NCBI RefSeq assembly: GCF_019175385.1
Contig: NC_083345.1
Location: 13,106,027 to 13,170,026 of the forward strand
Reading direction: 5' to 3'
Source: Lycium barbarum
Lineage: Eukaryota > Streptophyta > Magnoliopsida > Solanales > Solanaceae
Length of the DNA stretch: 64,000 bases
In this document: piece after piece, positions 47,386 to 58,286 of the stretch
Layout of the letters: each line of letters opens with the position of its first letter
Numbering within the stretch: position 1 is the first letter of the stretch
The notes under the pieces: generated by a model
What the model saw: only the letters and a program-made list of their open reading frames with translations
Told to the model about the DNA's origin: nothing
The model's database searches: none
Translations under genes and position numbers: made by a program

Positions 47386-48679
47386 GTTTCCATTAGTTCC
47401 ACTTGTCATAAAAAGTCTTAGCAATATGAACCAGTGAGAAGAAACTACTTCCAAATATGTACTGACCTTAATAAGAGATGTTTACATATTACAAGTAGAA
47501 CTTAAATCCTTTTCAAAAACATAAACTGTACTGCAAACTTAAAAAGAGGCCAGGGCTCAATTTAATTATTTGCCCTAATTAAATTCATTGCTGTCTTTCA
47601 GGTAACAACTAACACGAGGAAAACTAGCTACTTGCCAAGTTTCGTTTAATCAATGGATTAAATAACAACTTTGAACTCGAGACACAATAACTCCATATGC
47701 TATCTGCTGTGGGAAACTGGGACATGTTTGTCTAGAATCAAACAAAATCTTATAAGCTTTTGGTCTATTGTATAAAAAAATCCCTCAATATTCATTCAAC
47801 AGTATTAAGATATTTCTTATCTTCATGAGGTACAAAGAACGTCTTCACTTTCTATCTTTTCCTTGCTGAACATCTGTCAATTCTTAACTCAATAAATAGA
47901 AATCAAGAATATCTATTACTACTATACAACTGATTGGTTGTAATTAAGGATCTGCATAACCAAAAATAAAATCTATTATATATCGTCAAAGAAACAAGTG
48001 CATTAACGTGATGATATTAAAATTGACTATAAATTTTAGTTAAAAGTTTCAGATAGCATACACAGGTATATTCTGTAATTATGATATCTCTAATTAATCT
48101 CAAAATTGTCATAGTTCTTACTTTCTCACTTATATAATCAAAATTCATTATATTCACTAGATGAGTAGAAACATTTTTCTCATATATGAACCATTTAAGT
48201 TTTTCATAACCTCAAAAACTAATGATCAGCTTTCAACTTGGTCCCATTTTATTTTTGATAATTGTGGTGTATGAGCCTGCTTGCGCACACCTCAACTAAT
48301 TCTACGAATTACCTGCTACCTAGCACCAGTACAGATAGCGGGTAACTTTGTCCTTACAAGTATCTAAACAGGAAAATAAGAGAGTAACGTGGCAAATAAC
48401 AAGCTGGGGACAAAGTTACATTTCAATACTGAAGAAAACAAGTAGACCTTCCAAGAAGTGAAAGGTACCAAACAATTCCATGGGTTAAAAGGAACATATA
48501 AAACCCGTGAGAATCATAAAATTATACTTGTAGAATTGCTTTCTTTTGCAAAAGAATTGGCATCCTCCCAATTAATTAGCAACTAACTTATAGTTCTATA
48601 TTAGATAAATCATATATAGAACTAAAATCCATATTATGAAAACAAAAGAATCAAAAACTAATAGTAAATTGATTGATAT
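47386..48679. other. Intergenic region downstream of the HSF gene
   Basis: Non-coding AT-rich DNA between the right foldback end and the HSF stop codon. It includes the HSF 3' UTR on its right side. No element recognised. Confidence 0.5.
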
Positions 48680-51600
48680 TTACTTTGGTCTAGAACCCAA
48701 AAATCCAAGCTGACGAGCCAAAATATCCACATTTCCTTCTTCATTTCCTCCAATATTATTATCAAGTACATTGATCTCATCTTCAACATTTTCATCCAAC
48801 AAATCCTCCCAAAATCCTTCATCAATATCTTTATTCTCACTTTCAAAGTTTACGAAATCTTCATTCTCAATATTGTAGTCTTCTTGATCAAGATTGATTC
48901 TGTTCCCACTTGGTCCTTGCATGCTCATATGATCAAGTGATCTCTCCAATTCAAAATCATCAAATCCATAAATTTCACCATAATATTCTTGAGGTTCCAT
49001 CTTTATATTAACATCATTTCCATCGATATTATTCACACTATGTCCTAATTCTCCAAGTCCAACATTGCTAGGACCTTGATGATCAATTTGCCTCCTTCTC
49101 TTCTTCCTAATTTCTTCTACAAGTTCCTTCCTTCTTTCCTTTTGTTGCATCATTTGCTCCAAAAACCTTGGATTTTCCATTGCTTTAGCCAAGAAACTCA
49201 TCATTTGTTTCTGTTTTTGTTCAGTTCTTTTAAGCTTTTCTTCCATTGATTTGATGTATGATTTTGTAGTCTGTTGGTGTTGTCTAAGCTCCACCAATTC
49301 CATCACCAAAACCTGCTTCTCGCGCCTTAATCGATCAATTTCTCCATCTAATTCAAGCTTTCCCAATTCAATATAAGAGTCTATACCTTGATTTGAAGCT
49401 TGGCCAAGATGGAAATTACTTGTCTTTCTCCTCCTAATTGTTTTCAAGAGATGCCTTTGTCCCCTCAAGAAACCTTCATTAGCAAACTCCCATTGGTCTG
49501 GATTAACCTTCCTAAATCCCTGCATGATAATTCACATTGCTAGAAATCTTCCATTAGGGAAGAAAAATGAAAAAGAAGATCATGAAATACGAATATAATT
49601 TATATTAGGATTTTTCTTATATGTACCGATAGTATAATTTTTTTCAATACTATTGATAGTTACCTGCCTTATTTTCCAATTTACTCATTCCACTTTCTAT
49701 GGACAGTTTACATATAATTATCTTTTAGGTAACATGATAGTATAAGAAGTCTTTATATAAACTGTCAGCGTATAATCGTTAACCTCATCATAAATTAACT
49801 CATAATAAAGTTGTCTTGTGCACTCATAAAGAAGTATTGCTAGGAGAAATTGCATTATTTGCATACACTAATGAAATGTAGCCGAACATAAAATAATTGG
49901 AATTGGCTGATGAGTTATTTTAATGTTAATTACACATAGGTAACTGCACATTTCCTTTTTGTTTTGTGACTAAAGATACATATATCACTTCCCTTTCGTA
50001 GCGATTTAGCCGTAGATTTATATAGTTTTCTAAGCTCTTATTCTTTCTATTTTAAAGACATTATGATTTATTCTCCACAATACCTTAAAAAAAGAAACAA
50101 ATCGAGTGCAACTTGCCAATAAAGGAAAAAAGAAAAAAGTGCAAGCTGCATTTGAAAATTCATAATATTCACTAGAAACTTCACTGACATGAGAAAAATC
50201 TAGAGAAGTGCAAGCTGCATTTGAAAATTCAGAATATTCACCAGAAACTTCACTAACATGAGAAAATTCTAGAGCACAATATATATAAACAACTATACAT
50301 ATACATATCATTATAATTGACCAAAAAAAGATAAAAATATATCATTATATAGAAGTCTGGATCTTTTTTTGTTTTCTACATATACGAGTATTTTGTGTGC
50401 TCATACATTCTATTTGAGTTTGAGTTTAACTTGAAAGCTTTGCAAGAGTTAGAAGTTACAGTTAATATTAATCAAACATCAATCAAAAGGATACAAATTG
50501 ACTGGATGGTAAATCTTATAAACAAAGAAATAATTTCACAACAAAAAGATTTTAAAAAAAGCACTAAATAAAATGGTAGTATGACATTACTAATAAATTC
50601 AAAGTGTGGGGTTTTTGGAACAAAAAGATCAAATAAAAAAGAAGAAACATGATTAAAAAATCTGACATTGTTGTTAGCTAACAAATTTTAAATGTATTCT
50701 AAATTTCAAAATGACATTTATCTAACAAGATTAACTCAGTTATGATATGTATGGTTGACTTTTCCAATAAAAAATTGAAATATATGTTAGATTTTTTCTT
50801 TTTTTGCAAGCTAATCCAACTAAAAATAAAAATATCAAATAATGAAAATAATTCTTGATATCTTAATTCATAAACCCTATACAAAAGAAGGATAGTAGTC
50901 ATAGAACTTAAGTCGAGTCTCATGTTAAGAAAAAACCACATACCAGTATTGAAACAAAATTAATAAGCATTCCAATAATAATATTTGAATTGAGATAAAA
51001 GAATTTGAATTTTACTTGAAAGATAATATTTTTATTAAATGGCATACAAAAATTAAATTAAAAATAAGAACATTTGGATTGATGTTAAACTTGACATTGA
51101 ATTGAATTAATGGCTAGCTTAACATAATCAACAAAAAGAATTAAAGAGATGTGGTTAATGTTTGAATTTGATATTAAACTGAATATGGATTTGTGTGCAT
51201 TTTGATGATTTTTGCATACTTAAAACAAATTCGTATTGTGAATAAGATAACTAAAATTTAGAAAATAAGCCGAAAACGAAAACATTGAATAATGAAAATA
51301 AATATAAGGGTATTTATACTTAGAATTAACTTTAAAAATAAGATAATTTAACTAAAAATACTAAAAGACTTAATTGATAAACAGTAGGGCGATATTATTC
51401 AATCATTAGAGTTTTGGTTACCATTAATGTAATATTTTCAAAGTATATCATTTTTTGATATTCATTTAAAGTATAATATTGAATCATTATGGAATTGTTA
51501 TAAAATATCTTTAATTTTAATAATTATTCTGTTATATTACATGCATTAACTATGAGCCTGTTTGGATGCATGGGCTTATGTCTATAAGCTGAAAACAACT

Positions 51601-53045
51601 TATAAGCTAAAAAAAATAAGTTGGGTAGTCTAACTTATTTTTTTTGGCTTATAAGCTGTTTTCAGCTTATAAGCTGCTTTAGATAAGCTAAGTCAAATGA
51701 GTCCAATTATTTTTTTGAGCTTATTTGAAGCACAAAATGACTTTAAGCTGGCCAGCCAAATACTCAAAAAAGCTGAAAACAGCTTATAAGTAACTTATAA
51801 GCCAATCCAAACGGGCTCTATGTGTTTAAAAGGTTTTTGTTCTCTTGCATTCTCAATTAAGTAAATGGAATTTGAGTTTTCGCTACTATTATCAAAAATT
51901 ACTTATTCGAATAATTTCTATTTAAAATTTTATTATGCTCAGTTATCAAAATTATAGATGTTCAAATTTATTTTTCATATTTTTACTTCATTTATTATAT
52001 AATTAAAGTTAAGTCCATAATATATGTCGGTACTTTCAGATACTGTATTTGAGACAATTGTACCTTATGATATGCAACTTGGGTGGGGTTTTTTTTTGGG
52101 GGGAGGGGGGGGGGGGGGGTGAACGTTAGGGCTATTAAAAAGAGAAAACAAGAGATAGGTCAATAATTTAGAGGGTAAAAAGGTACTTAAAAAGTTCAAA
52201 AGAATGATTTTCACCCATAAAAATGATGATATAATTTTGATCAAAATTAAATAAAAATATTATGAAGAGAGAAAAAGAAATTCTATATCTATTTAAGGAA
52301 CTAACAAAATATTTGCACTTATCATCCGTATTTTCTAATTTTATATGCAATAACAAATAAGATGACAATTGAATTTTATTAAAGTAATATATGATCTAAT
52401 GTACTTAAACAAGACAGATTATAATTTGTCAATAAATATATTTTTCAATATTTTCCACGCATCGCGTGGATACTAGAACTAGTATCTTTAAAAAAAAAAA
52501 AAGAATAAGAAGAAACAAATCGAGTGCAACTTGCCAATAAAGGAAAAAAGAATATAGTGCAAGTTGCATCTGAAAATTCAGAATACTCACTAGAAACTTC
52601 ACTGACATGAGAAAATTCTAGAGCACTATATATATCAACAACTATATATATCATTATATAGAAGTCTTGATCTTTTTTGTTCTCTATATATAAGAGTATT
52701 TTGTGTGCTCATATACACTATTTGAATTGGTTAGAGAAAAATAATGCTTACATAAGTATTGAGCTGCCTGACAAAGCTTGAGAAATTGTTATGCTTGAAG
52801 TGCCTTGGAAGTAGATTCATGGCAAAGGTCTGAGGATCCCAAACAATGAAACTGTTATTACCTATACTCCAAGAAACAACACCATTTGTGTTTGGATCAT
52901 CCACAAGCTCATAAGTCTTTGTTAGAAATGGTGGAGGCCCATTCTCATGAAGCCCCTCCATTGGTTGAGGATTAGTCCACATAAAGGAAGAAGTCTCATT
53001 AGATTCAGGAAACTCTTCTTTTATTGGGGGAAAATTAGGATCCAT
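48680..53045 (-). CDS. Class A heat-shock transcription factor, HsfA6b-like
   Basis: Two exons, 53045-52752 (98 codons) and 49519-48680 (280 codons with stop), joined in phase 0, give 377 aa. The intron (3232 bp) splits the DNA-binding domain after SFVRQLNTY, the conserved HSF position. The DBD spans about 38-130 ([15 protein letters not shown] ... [20 protein letters not shown]). The HR-A/B coiled coil spans about 156-212 and is of the extended class A type. A basic nuclear signal lies near 226-242 ([16 protein letters not shown]). An AHA activator motif sits at 332-339 (EGFWEDLL) and a nuclear export signal at about 362-372 ([11 protein letters not shown]). IKEE (8-11) and IKME (270-273) fit the sumoylation consensus. 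The overall pattern and termini best match HsfA6b/A2-group proteins; HsfA2 is the alternative. It binds heat-shock elements and activates chaperone genes. Confidence 0.93.
50092..50422. repeat. HSF intron duplication, copy A
   Basis: Shares ACAAATCGAGTGCAACTTGC, AAACTTCACTGACATGAG, TTCTAGAGCAC and ATTATATAGAAGTCT with copy B at 52511-52727. Copy A also has an internal ~60-bp tandem duplication (AAGTGCAAGCTGCATTTG twice). Confidence 0.85.
51554..51818. mobile_element. MITE in the HSF intron
   Basis: The left terminus GAGCCTGTTTGGAT is the inverse of the right ATCCAAACGGGCTC (one mismatch). TTATAAGCTG and CAGCTTATAA recur in both orientations inside. Length 265 bp. It is flanked by TAT on both sides, compatible with a 3-bp PIF/Harbinger-type duplication, but this is short evidence. 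Confidence 0.75.
52095..52119. repeat. Poly(G) tract in the HSF intron
   Basis: A T-run followed by ~24 nearly pure G on the plus strand (C-run in the HSF transcript). Confidence 0.9.
52288..52482 (+). mobile_element. Candidate short Helitron
   Basis: The 3' end has a hairpin CCACGC-ATC-GCGTGG (52455-52469) followed 9 nt later by CTAG before T, the usual Helitron terminus (hairpin plus CTRR). A possible 5' end is A|TCTATTTAAGG at 52288. The 3' end is convincing, the 5' end tentative. It may instead be the terminus of a longer element. Confidence 0.45.
52511..52727. repeat. HSF intron duplication, copy B next to exon 1
   Basis: Single-unit copy of the block at 50092-50422. It ends ~25 nt from the splice donor of HSF exon 1, so it lies at the 5' end of the intron. 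Confidence 0.85.
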
Positions 53046-53336
53046 ATATACTTATGAATCTTGAATAACAAGGGGTAGAAAATTAGATCTTATGAGGTGA
53101 AGCTCAAAGAATAATAAGTCTTGAAAGGAAAATAACAAATGAAGATAATACAAATATAGTGTGTTTTTGAAGTTCAAAGGAAGAGCTACAACATCTTTGG
53201 GAGTTTCTCTTCAAAGGGTATATTGATTTGTGGTGGTTTAAGGAGTTAGGGTTTGAGAGAAAGGGTTTGGGAGTGAGGAAAATCCAGATTTAGATGAAAA
53301 CCTGAAGAAGCAATAGGAGTAGAGAAAGAAAATAAA

Positions 53337-53343
53337 TTATATA
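53337..53343 (-). promoter_or_regulatory. Putative HSF TATA box
   Basis: The minus strand reads CTATATAATTTATT, 292 bp upstream of the HSF ATG. It would give a leader of about 260 nt. Confidence 0.45.
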
Positions 53344-53567
53344 GAGAGGTAAAAAGATCTACAAAAGAGTTTGTAAAATAAGGAAGTTGGATTTAGATTT
53401 GGAGGAGATGGAAATATGTTGTAATGGAGGTCAAGAGAGAGGAGAGAGAGAGATGGAAAAAAGAGCTGGTTAGGTCACGGTTTGATGAATACAGGTTTTG
53501 AAAATAATAGTATTAGTTTAATTATGGAATGGTCCTTAGATATTTTCAGTCCCTTTTTATATTTTAT

Positions 53568-53576
53568 TTCTCAGAA
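53568..53576. promoter_or_regulatory. Possible heat-shock element core
   Basis: TTCTCAGAA fits the TTCnnGAA core, about 225 bp upstream of the putative TATA box. A third unit in phase is not clear, so this is a weak site. Confidence 0.3.
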
Positions 53577-54882
53577 TTAACTCTTCTTTAATAACCCTTT
53601 TTGGAAGGTCTGGCAGGAGAACAGTTTTATTTGTTCATTGAACCTAATGGCAGATAATAATATAAACTTTGTACTAATCTAAATACTTAATTAGTCTGTA
53701 TCTTTCTCTTTCTGGTCAAAAGTAGTAAGATCTTTTTTTAATATTTTGAAATGTCTCAAAATACTTGATGTGCAGAATTTGATACTTGTTTGGTCATTTC
53801 TCTCTCGGGAACTATTTTTATAACTTCAACTTCATCTATTTTTATAACTTCAACTTCTTTCTACTAGTCGCGTGCTTGGCTTCAAAACCTTACATAGAAT
53901 GAAGAGCATGACTCTAATCTCGTGTTGGCTGGCTTTGCGAACTAATTGGGTTGGGGGGAAGACAAGTGCATATGGGATCTCGAGTCGGGGCAGCGAGTAA
54001 CTAAGAGAAACATTTCATCAGACGACGACTACTTCACTTATTATTTTTGAGTTAATGACTCGCCAAATTTAATTTTTAAGTGATTTTTATTAGAAAAGAC
54101 TTTATTTTTATTCCGTCTCTACTTATATAATTACAAGTCAAACCAATATTTGAAATTATACCTCAAAAAAGGTTTTACATAAAACAAGATGGATGGAAAT
54201 CAAAAAGTCACGACACAGGCAATTCTGTTATCCCTCAACATCCAAAAATTACTTAAAAGTTCTAGCATTTAACAATTATTGACAGGAGAAAATTGCAACT
54301 TATTATGATTTCTTATCTTATTTAGGAATAATTACTTGACATAGTTACTTCTAAGAGGTAATTACTGATAATAACTATCTTTTAATTTATTTATATTTAG
54401 TAGCTACAGTAATTGTAAATTACAATTCCTAACTCTACCAAAATAGATCAAGCTTCTATGGTTGGAGTGGTTATTGCCTATTGGGGGTGGCTCTGCCCCT
54501 GCCCTGCCCACCCAGGTTCGAACCAAGCCAACCACATTACTTTTCTTACATATTTTTTTAGTTTCTTCTCCTTGTATTTTGAGATACATATAAGATACAT
54601 TCAAATACATGTGACATCAGATACAACTAAACATGTACCCTTAAATATAGTCAAAAACAACGAAAACACCGTTAAATACACGTGAATACACAAAAAGTAG
54701 CTACGAGTGGTAAGAATGGATAATAAGATAGTTATTTATGTAAGTTTACCTCTTATTTATGAGGCACATTGCATACAAAATTACTTTTTGTGTAAAATTA
54801 CTTAGCCTATTACTTATAAGGCAAATTCCTTGGGTGAAACTTTAGTTTCTCCCTCATCAATTCTTCCTTTTCAAGGAATGTA
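53577..54882. other. Intergenic region upstream of HSF, with a tRNA-like piece
   Basis: No gene supported. Around 54459-54530 there is TGGTTGGAGTGGTTATTGCC followed by CCCAGGTTCGAACCAAGCC. The GGTTCGAACC matches the pol III B box and the first part is A-box-like, so a tRNA-derived relic or SINE head is possible. Confidence 0.45.
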
Positions 54883-55426
54883 CAGTCGGACCTCTCTATA
54901 ACGGCACCTGCATATAACAACACCTCTCTATAATAGCCAAGTTTTTTCGGAACCGATTTTTTATGTTATATTTTACTTCTCTATAATAGCATTTCACCTA
55001 TAATAGCAACAACCAATTTTATAACAGTACGCTCTTTATAAAATTACCCCCATATAACAACTATCTTTTTTTTTTTTGGTAATATAAAAATTAACCATCC
55101 AATAAAAATAGAATATATATGATTACCAATAATATATGTAGAGATTTTGACCAAATATTTGATCATTTAATACACTATTTATGACAAAAAATATCATATG
55201 AATGTATATATTTTCATCATTAAACGGTTTTCATTCGTTATACAAAGTGTGATTAAGCTTAGAATTTGACAATTAATAAATGAAAATTATATTTTATGCA
55301 TCTTTTTTGCCTAAAATAGCGAAGTATTATTTAAATATCAATGTTGTTATAGGTGTATAACAACCATTCTTTATAACAGCTGAAAATTTTCGAACCCAAC
55401 GATATTGTTATAGAGAGGTTTGACTG
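54883..55426. mobile_element. Emigrant-like MITE, intact copy (544 bp)
   Basis: Begins CAGTCGGACCTCTCTATAAC, ends GTTATAGAGAGGTTTGACTG, and is flanked by TA. The 20-bp TIR has two mismatches. Subterminal TATAACA/TGTTATA motifs recur. It is the uninterrupted relative of the copy at 3437-5362. Confidence 0.87.
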
Positions 55427-55831
55427 TATACATATATAACCCATACCTCATTTACTTTTTTTTGTGGGGATCCAAGACTAAATGAAGAGACATACATGCA
55501 TATAGAGGATTCACTTGGCCAACGTCATTAGCTTGAAATTGAAGTGTAATTATTGTTACTATGGGATCCAATCGGGTTTTGAATTTTAGGGTAACTTCCT
55601 TCATTTTTAACCCAAAAACAATTTTATGGAAAAAAGTCTGATCACCTTTTCCATCAAAATGCAAAATTGGAGAACATACCAATATAAAGTCACTATATTA
55701 TTCTAACTTTCATAAATGCGGCTAAAACATTTCCTTAACTCTATTTCGTTTTTCTTTTAACCTTTCAGAGTGCTATTGGAATTAATGTCCTACTATTGAA
55801 TTCCAGAGATTTCTGGACCTGGTAAATATTA
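55427..55831. other. Short intergenic spacer, nothing recognised
   Basis: AT-rich sequence between two MITEs. The open frames in it show no family resemblance. Confidence 0.5.
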
Positions 55832-56049
55832 CTCCCTCCGTTTCAAAAAGATTGTCTTCTTTTAACTTGACATAAAGTTTAAGAAATAAATAAACACTTT
55901 TGAAATTTGTGATCCAAAACAAGCCTTAGATATTTGTATAGCTGTAAATCATCTCATAAAGTTAAATTGTTTCTAACTATAAAAAGAGGACATTCTTTTT
56001 ATGACAGATTAAAAGAGAAAGGAGGACAATCTTTTTGGGACAGAGGGAA
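55832..56049. mobile_element. Stowaway MITE
   Basis: Begins TA-CTCCCTCCGTTTCAAAAAGA and ends TCTTTTTGGGACAGAGGGAA-TA. Length 218 bp. It shares the internal block AAACAAGCCTTAGATATTTG with the Stowaway in dymeclin intron 1 (AAACAAGTCATAGATATTTG). Confidence 0.9.
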
Positions 56050-56370
56050 TAGTAGATGGCTAATTATTGGAGGAAATGATATATAGACCCCACAAAAACA
56101 TTGATACAGTTCTTTTGTTCTCTTCTGATATTATTACGCATCTTTTCCTCGTCTTTTCACACATGGACCACTTGCAGATTTTAAGGTAGTGGATGGCAAT
56201 TTGGTCTTGGAAAACAAATTTTCAGATATAATTTTGCTGAAAAAATTACGATCACCTTATCTTTATATATTAAATTAATAAATATATAATAAGCTTTGTA
56301 TATATATTGTTCTAGTTTTTCACCATCAAAGCAAAATTAATATAATCTTAGTATTAATCTAGTGCAAATA

Positions 56371-56609
56371 CTCCATTTGTCCCAATTTGTGTGATATTTT
56401 CAGCTTTTCGAGATCAACATTTTAAGATGTATTTTTTCACCAAATTGACATGAGAAAGTTGCATCTTATGGTACTTTTCATATAGCTTTCAAATAGATAA
56501 ATTTTAATCTTAAAATGTTGTATTAATCTAATTCAATTTAGCTTTAAAGTTTAGTCAAATTGACTCTCAAAAAGCGAAATGTATCAAATAAATATTAGAA
56601 CGGAGAGAG
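56371..56609. mobile_element. Stowaway MITE, diverged
   Basis: Begins TA-CTCCATTTGTCCCAATTTG and ends ATATTAGAACGGAGAGAG-TA. Length 239 bp. A TTTTAAGATG/TCTTAAAATG inner pair supports an inverted-repeat fold. Confidence 0.78.
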
Positions 56610-56780
56610 TAAATTTTTATATAAGATATTATATATGCATAAGATCCTGTTGTACATAATGTTGTTTTTTAATTTCGAAATACTTGGAAAATTGTAGTGA
56701 AAGGTTGGTTGGAAATATCTTGCCTCCGCCCCAAGAGTAATGGAAATATCTTGGCCACTGCACTTTATTTTATACGTTAA

Positions 56781-57311
56781 TTAAATTAAGGGGAAAGAGC
56801 CAAAATTATCCCTCTACTTTAGGAAAAGGACTAAAAATATCATCTGTTATAAATTTGGGTAAAAAATATCCCTTCTGTCATTAAAATTTTCAAATATACC
56901 CCTGTCTTAATGGAATTCCCAAATTTTCCAAAATAACCTGATTCATTTTTAAACCAGCTACATTTAAACACGAATCAACAAATTAAAAAAAAAAAGCATA
57001 CGACCATAGAGCCAAAGATTTGCTTTTTCGTTCTGATGGGCTTAACATGAATCAAGAAACGAAAACCTAAATTTAAATATCTCGAATTATTCATTGATTT
57101 GATACACGGAGTTGTAATTAAGGCTTATTTCTAGTATGAATTTAGTGACCAACTATATTCTATACAGGTTTAAAAAATAAGATCGGGTTATTTTGAAATT
57201 TTTTAATTTTTTTGTTAAAGCAGAAGTATATTTAAAATTTTAATGGCTCAAGAAATACCTTGACCTAAATTCACGATGAAGAATATATTTAGTCCTTTTC
57301 CCTTAAATTAA
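56781..57311. mobile_element. Mutator-like MITE (513 bp) with 9-bp target duplication
   Basis: The element runs from GGGGAAAGAGCCAAAATTAT (56790) to TTTAGTCCTTTTCCC (57302), an imperfect TIR. It is flanked by TTAAATTAA at 56781-56789 and 57303-57311. Nine base pairs is the Mutator superfamily duplication length; the AT-rich target lowers certainty a little. Confidence 0.75.
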
Positions 57312-57359
57312 AGTTTGAATTGACAGGTGCGGCTTCTGTCATTTCTACTATTAAGAAGA

Positions 57360-57875
57360 GCCAGTTGAGGCTCACTTTATCGTCGTTCGGTGGGCCCCTC
57401 TTCTTAATAGTAGAAACAACAACTAAAATAAATTGTTGGCCCCTCTTCTTAATAGTAGAAAAACAATAACTAATATTAAAAAAATAATAATTATGGGCCC
57501 CATATATATTTAAAAAAAATCGTGGGCCCTATATATATAAAACAACAACTAATATTAAAAAAATAGTGCAAATTAATAATGTCAAAAAAAAAGTGCACCC
57601 CCTATTAAAAAATCAAACAATATTCATGTAATTTCCAAAGTATCTCATTAAGTCAGTAATGATGAATTCATTGCCACGTGCGTATTCATAGCAAACACTA
57701 ATATAATAAAGTTTTAAATACGGAGCACAAACTACAATGTTATATTAATCGTGTTTTGAACATAATATCCCATATTGACAAAATCAAGCAATATATAAAA
57801 AAAAGTGAATCGCATATTAAAAAACAAACAATGTCAAAAAAAAAAAAGTGCAAGAAAAAATTGTGGGCCCCATAA

Positions 57876-57917
<42 letters not shown>

Positions 57918-58286
57918 TAAAGATAGTGCAAATTAATAATGTCAAAAAAAAAAAAAAGTCCACCCCATAAATTGTGGGCCCCTCTTCTTAATATTAGAAA
58001 CAAAAACTAATATTAAAAAAAAATTGTGGGCCCCATATATATTAAACAACAACTAATATTAAAAAAATAGTGCAAATTAATAATGTCCAAAAAAAAAAAG
58101 TGCACCCCCTATTAAAAAATCAAACAATATTCATGTAATTTCCAAAGTATCTCATTAAGTCAATAATGATGGATTCATTGCCACGTGCGTATTCATAGCA
58201 AACACTAATATAATAAAGTTTTAAATACGGAGCACAAACTACAATATTATATTAATCGTGTTTTGAACATAGTATCCCATATTGAC
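57360..58286. repeat. AT-rich ~500-bp tandem repeat, left part
   Basis: Units contain TTGTGGGCCCC, ACAACAACTAATATTAAAAA, TAGTGCAAATTAATAATGTC, AAAGTGCACCCC, TGCCACGTGCGTATTCATAG and GAACATARTATCCCATATTG. Two nearly complete units begin about 57524 and 58027 (period ~503 bp). Each unit carries an (AT)n tract or its remnant. The second unit is cut by the solo LTR at 58287 and continues at 60895. Confidence 0.85.
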
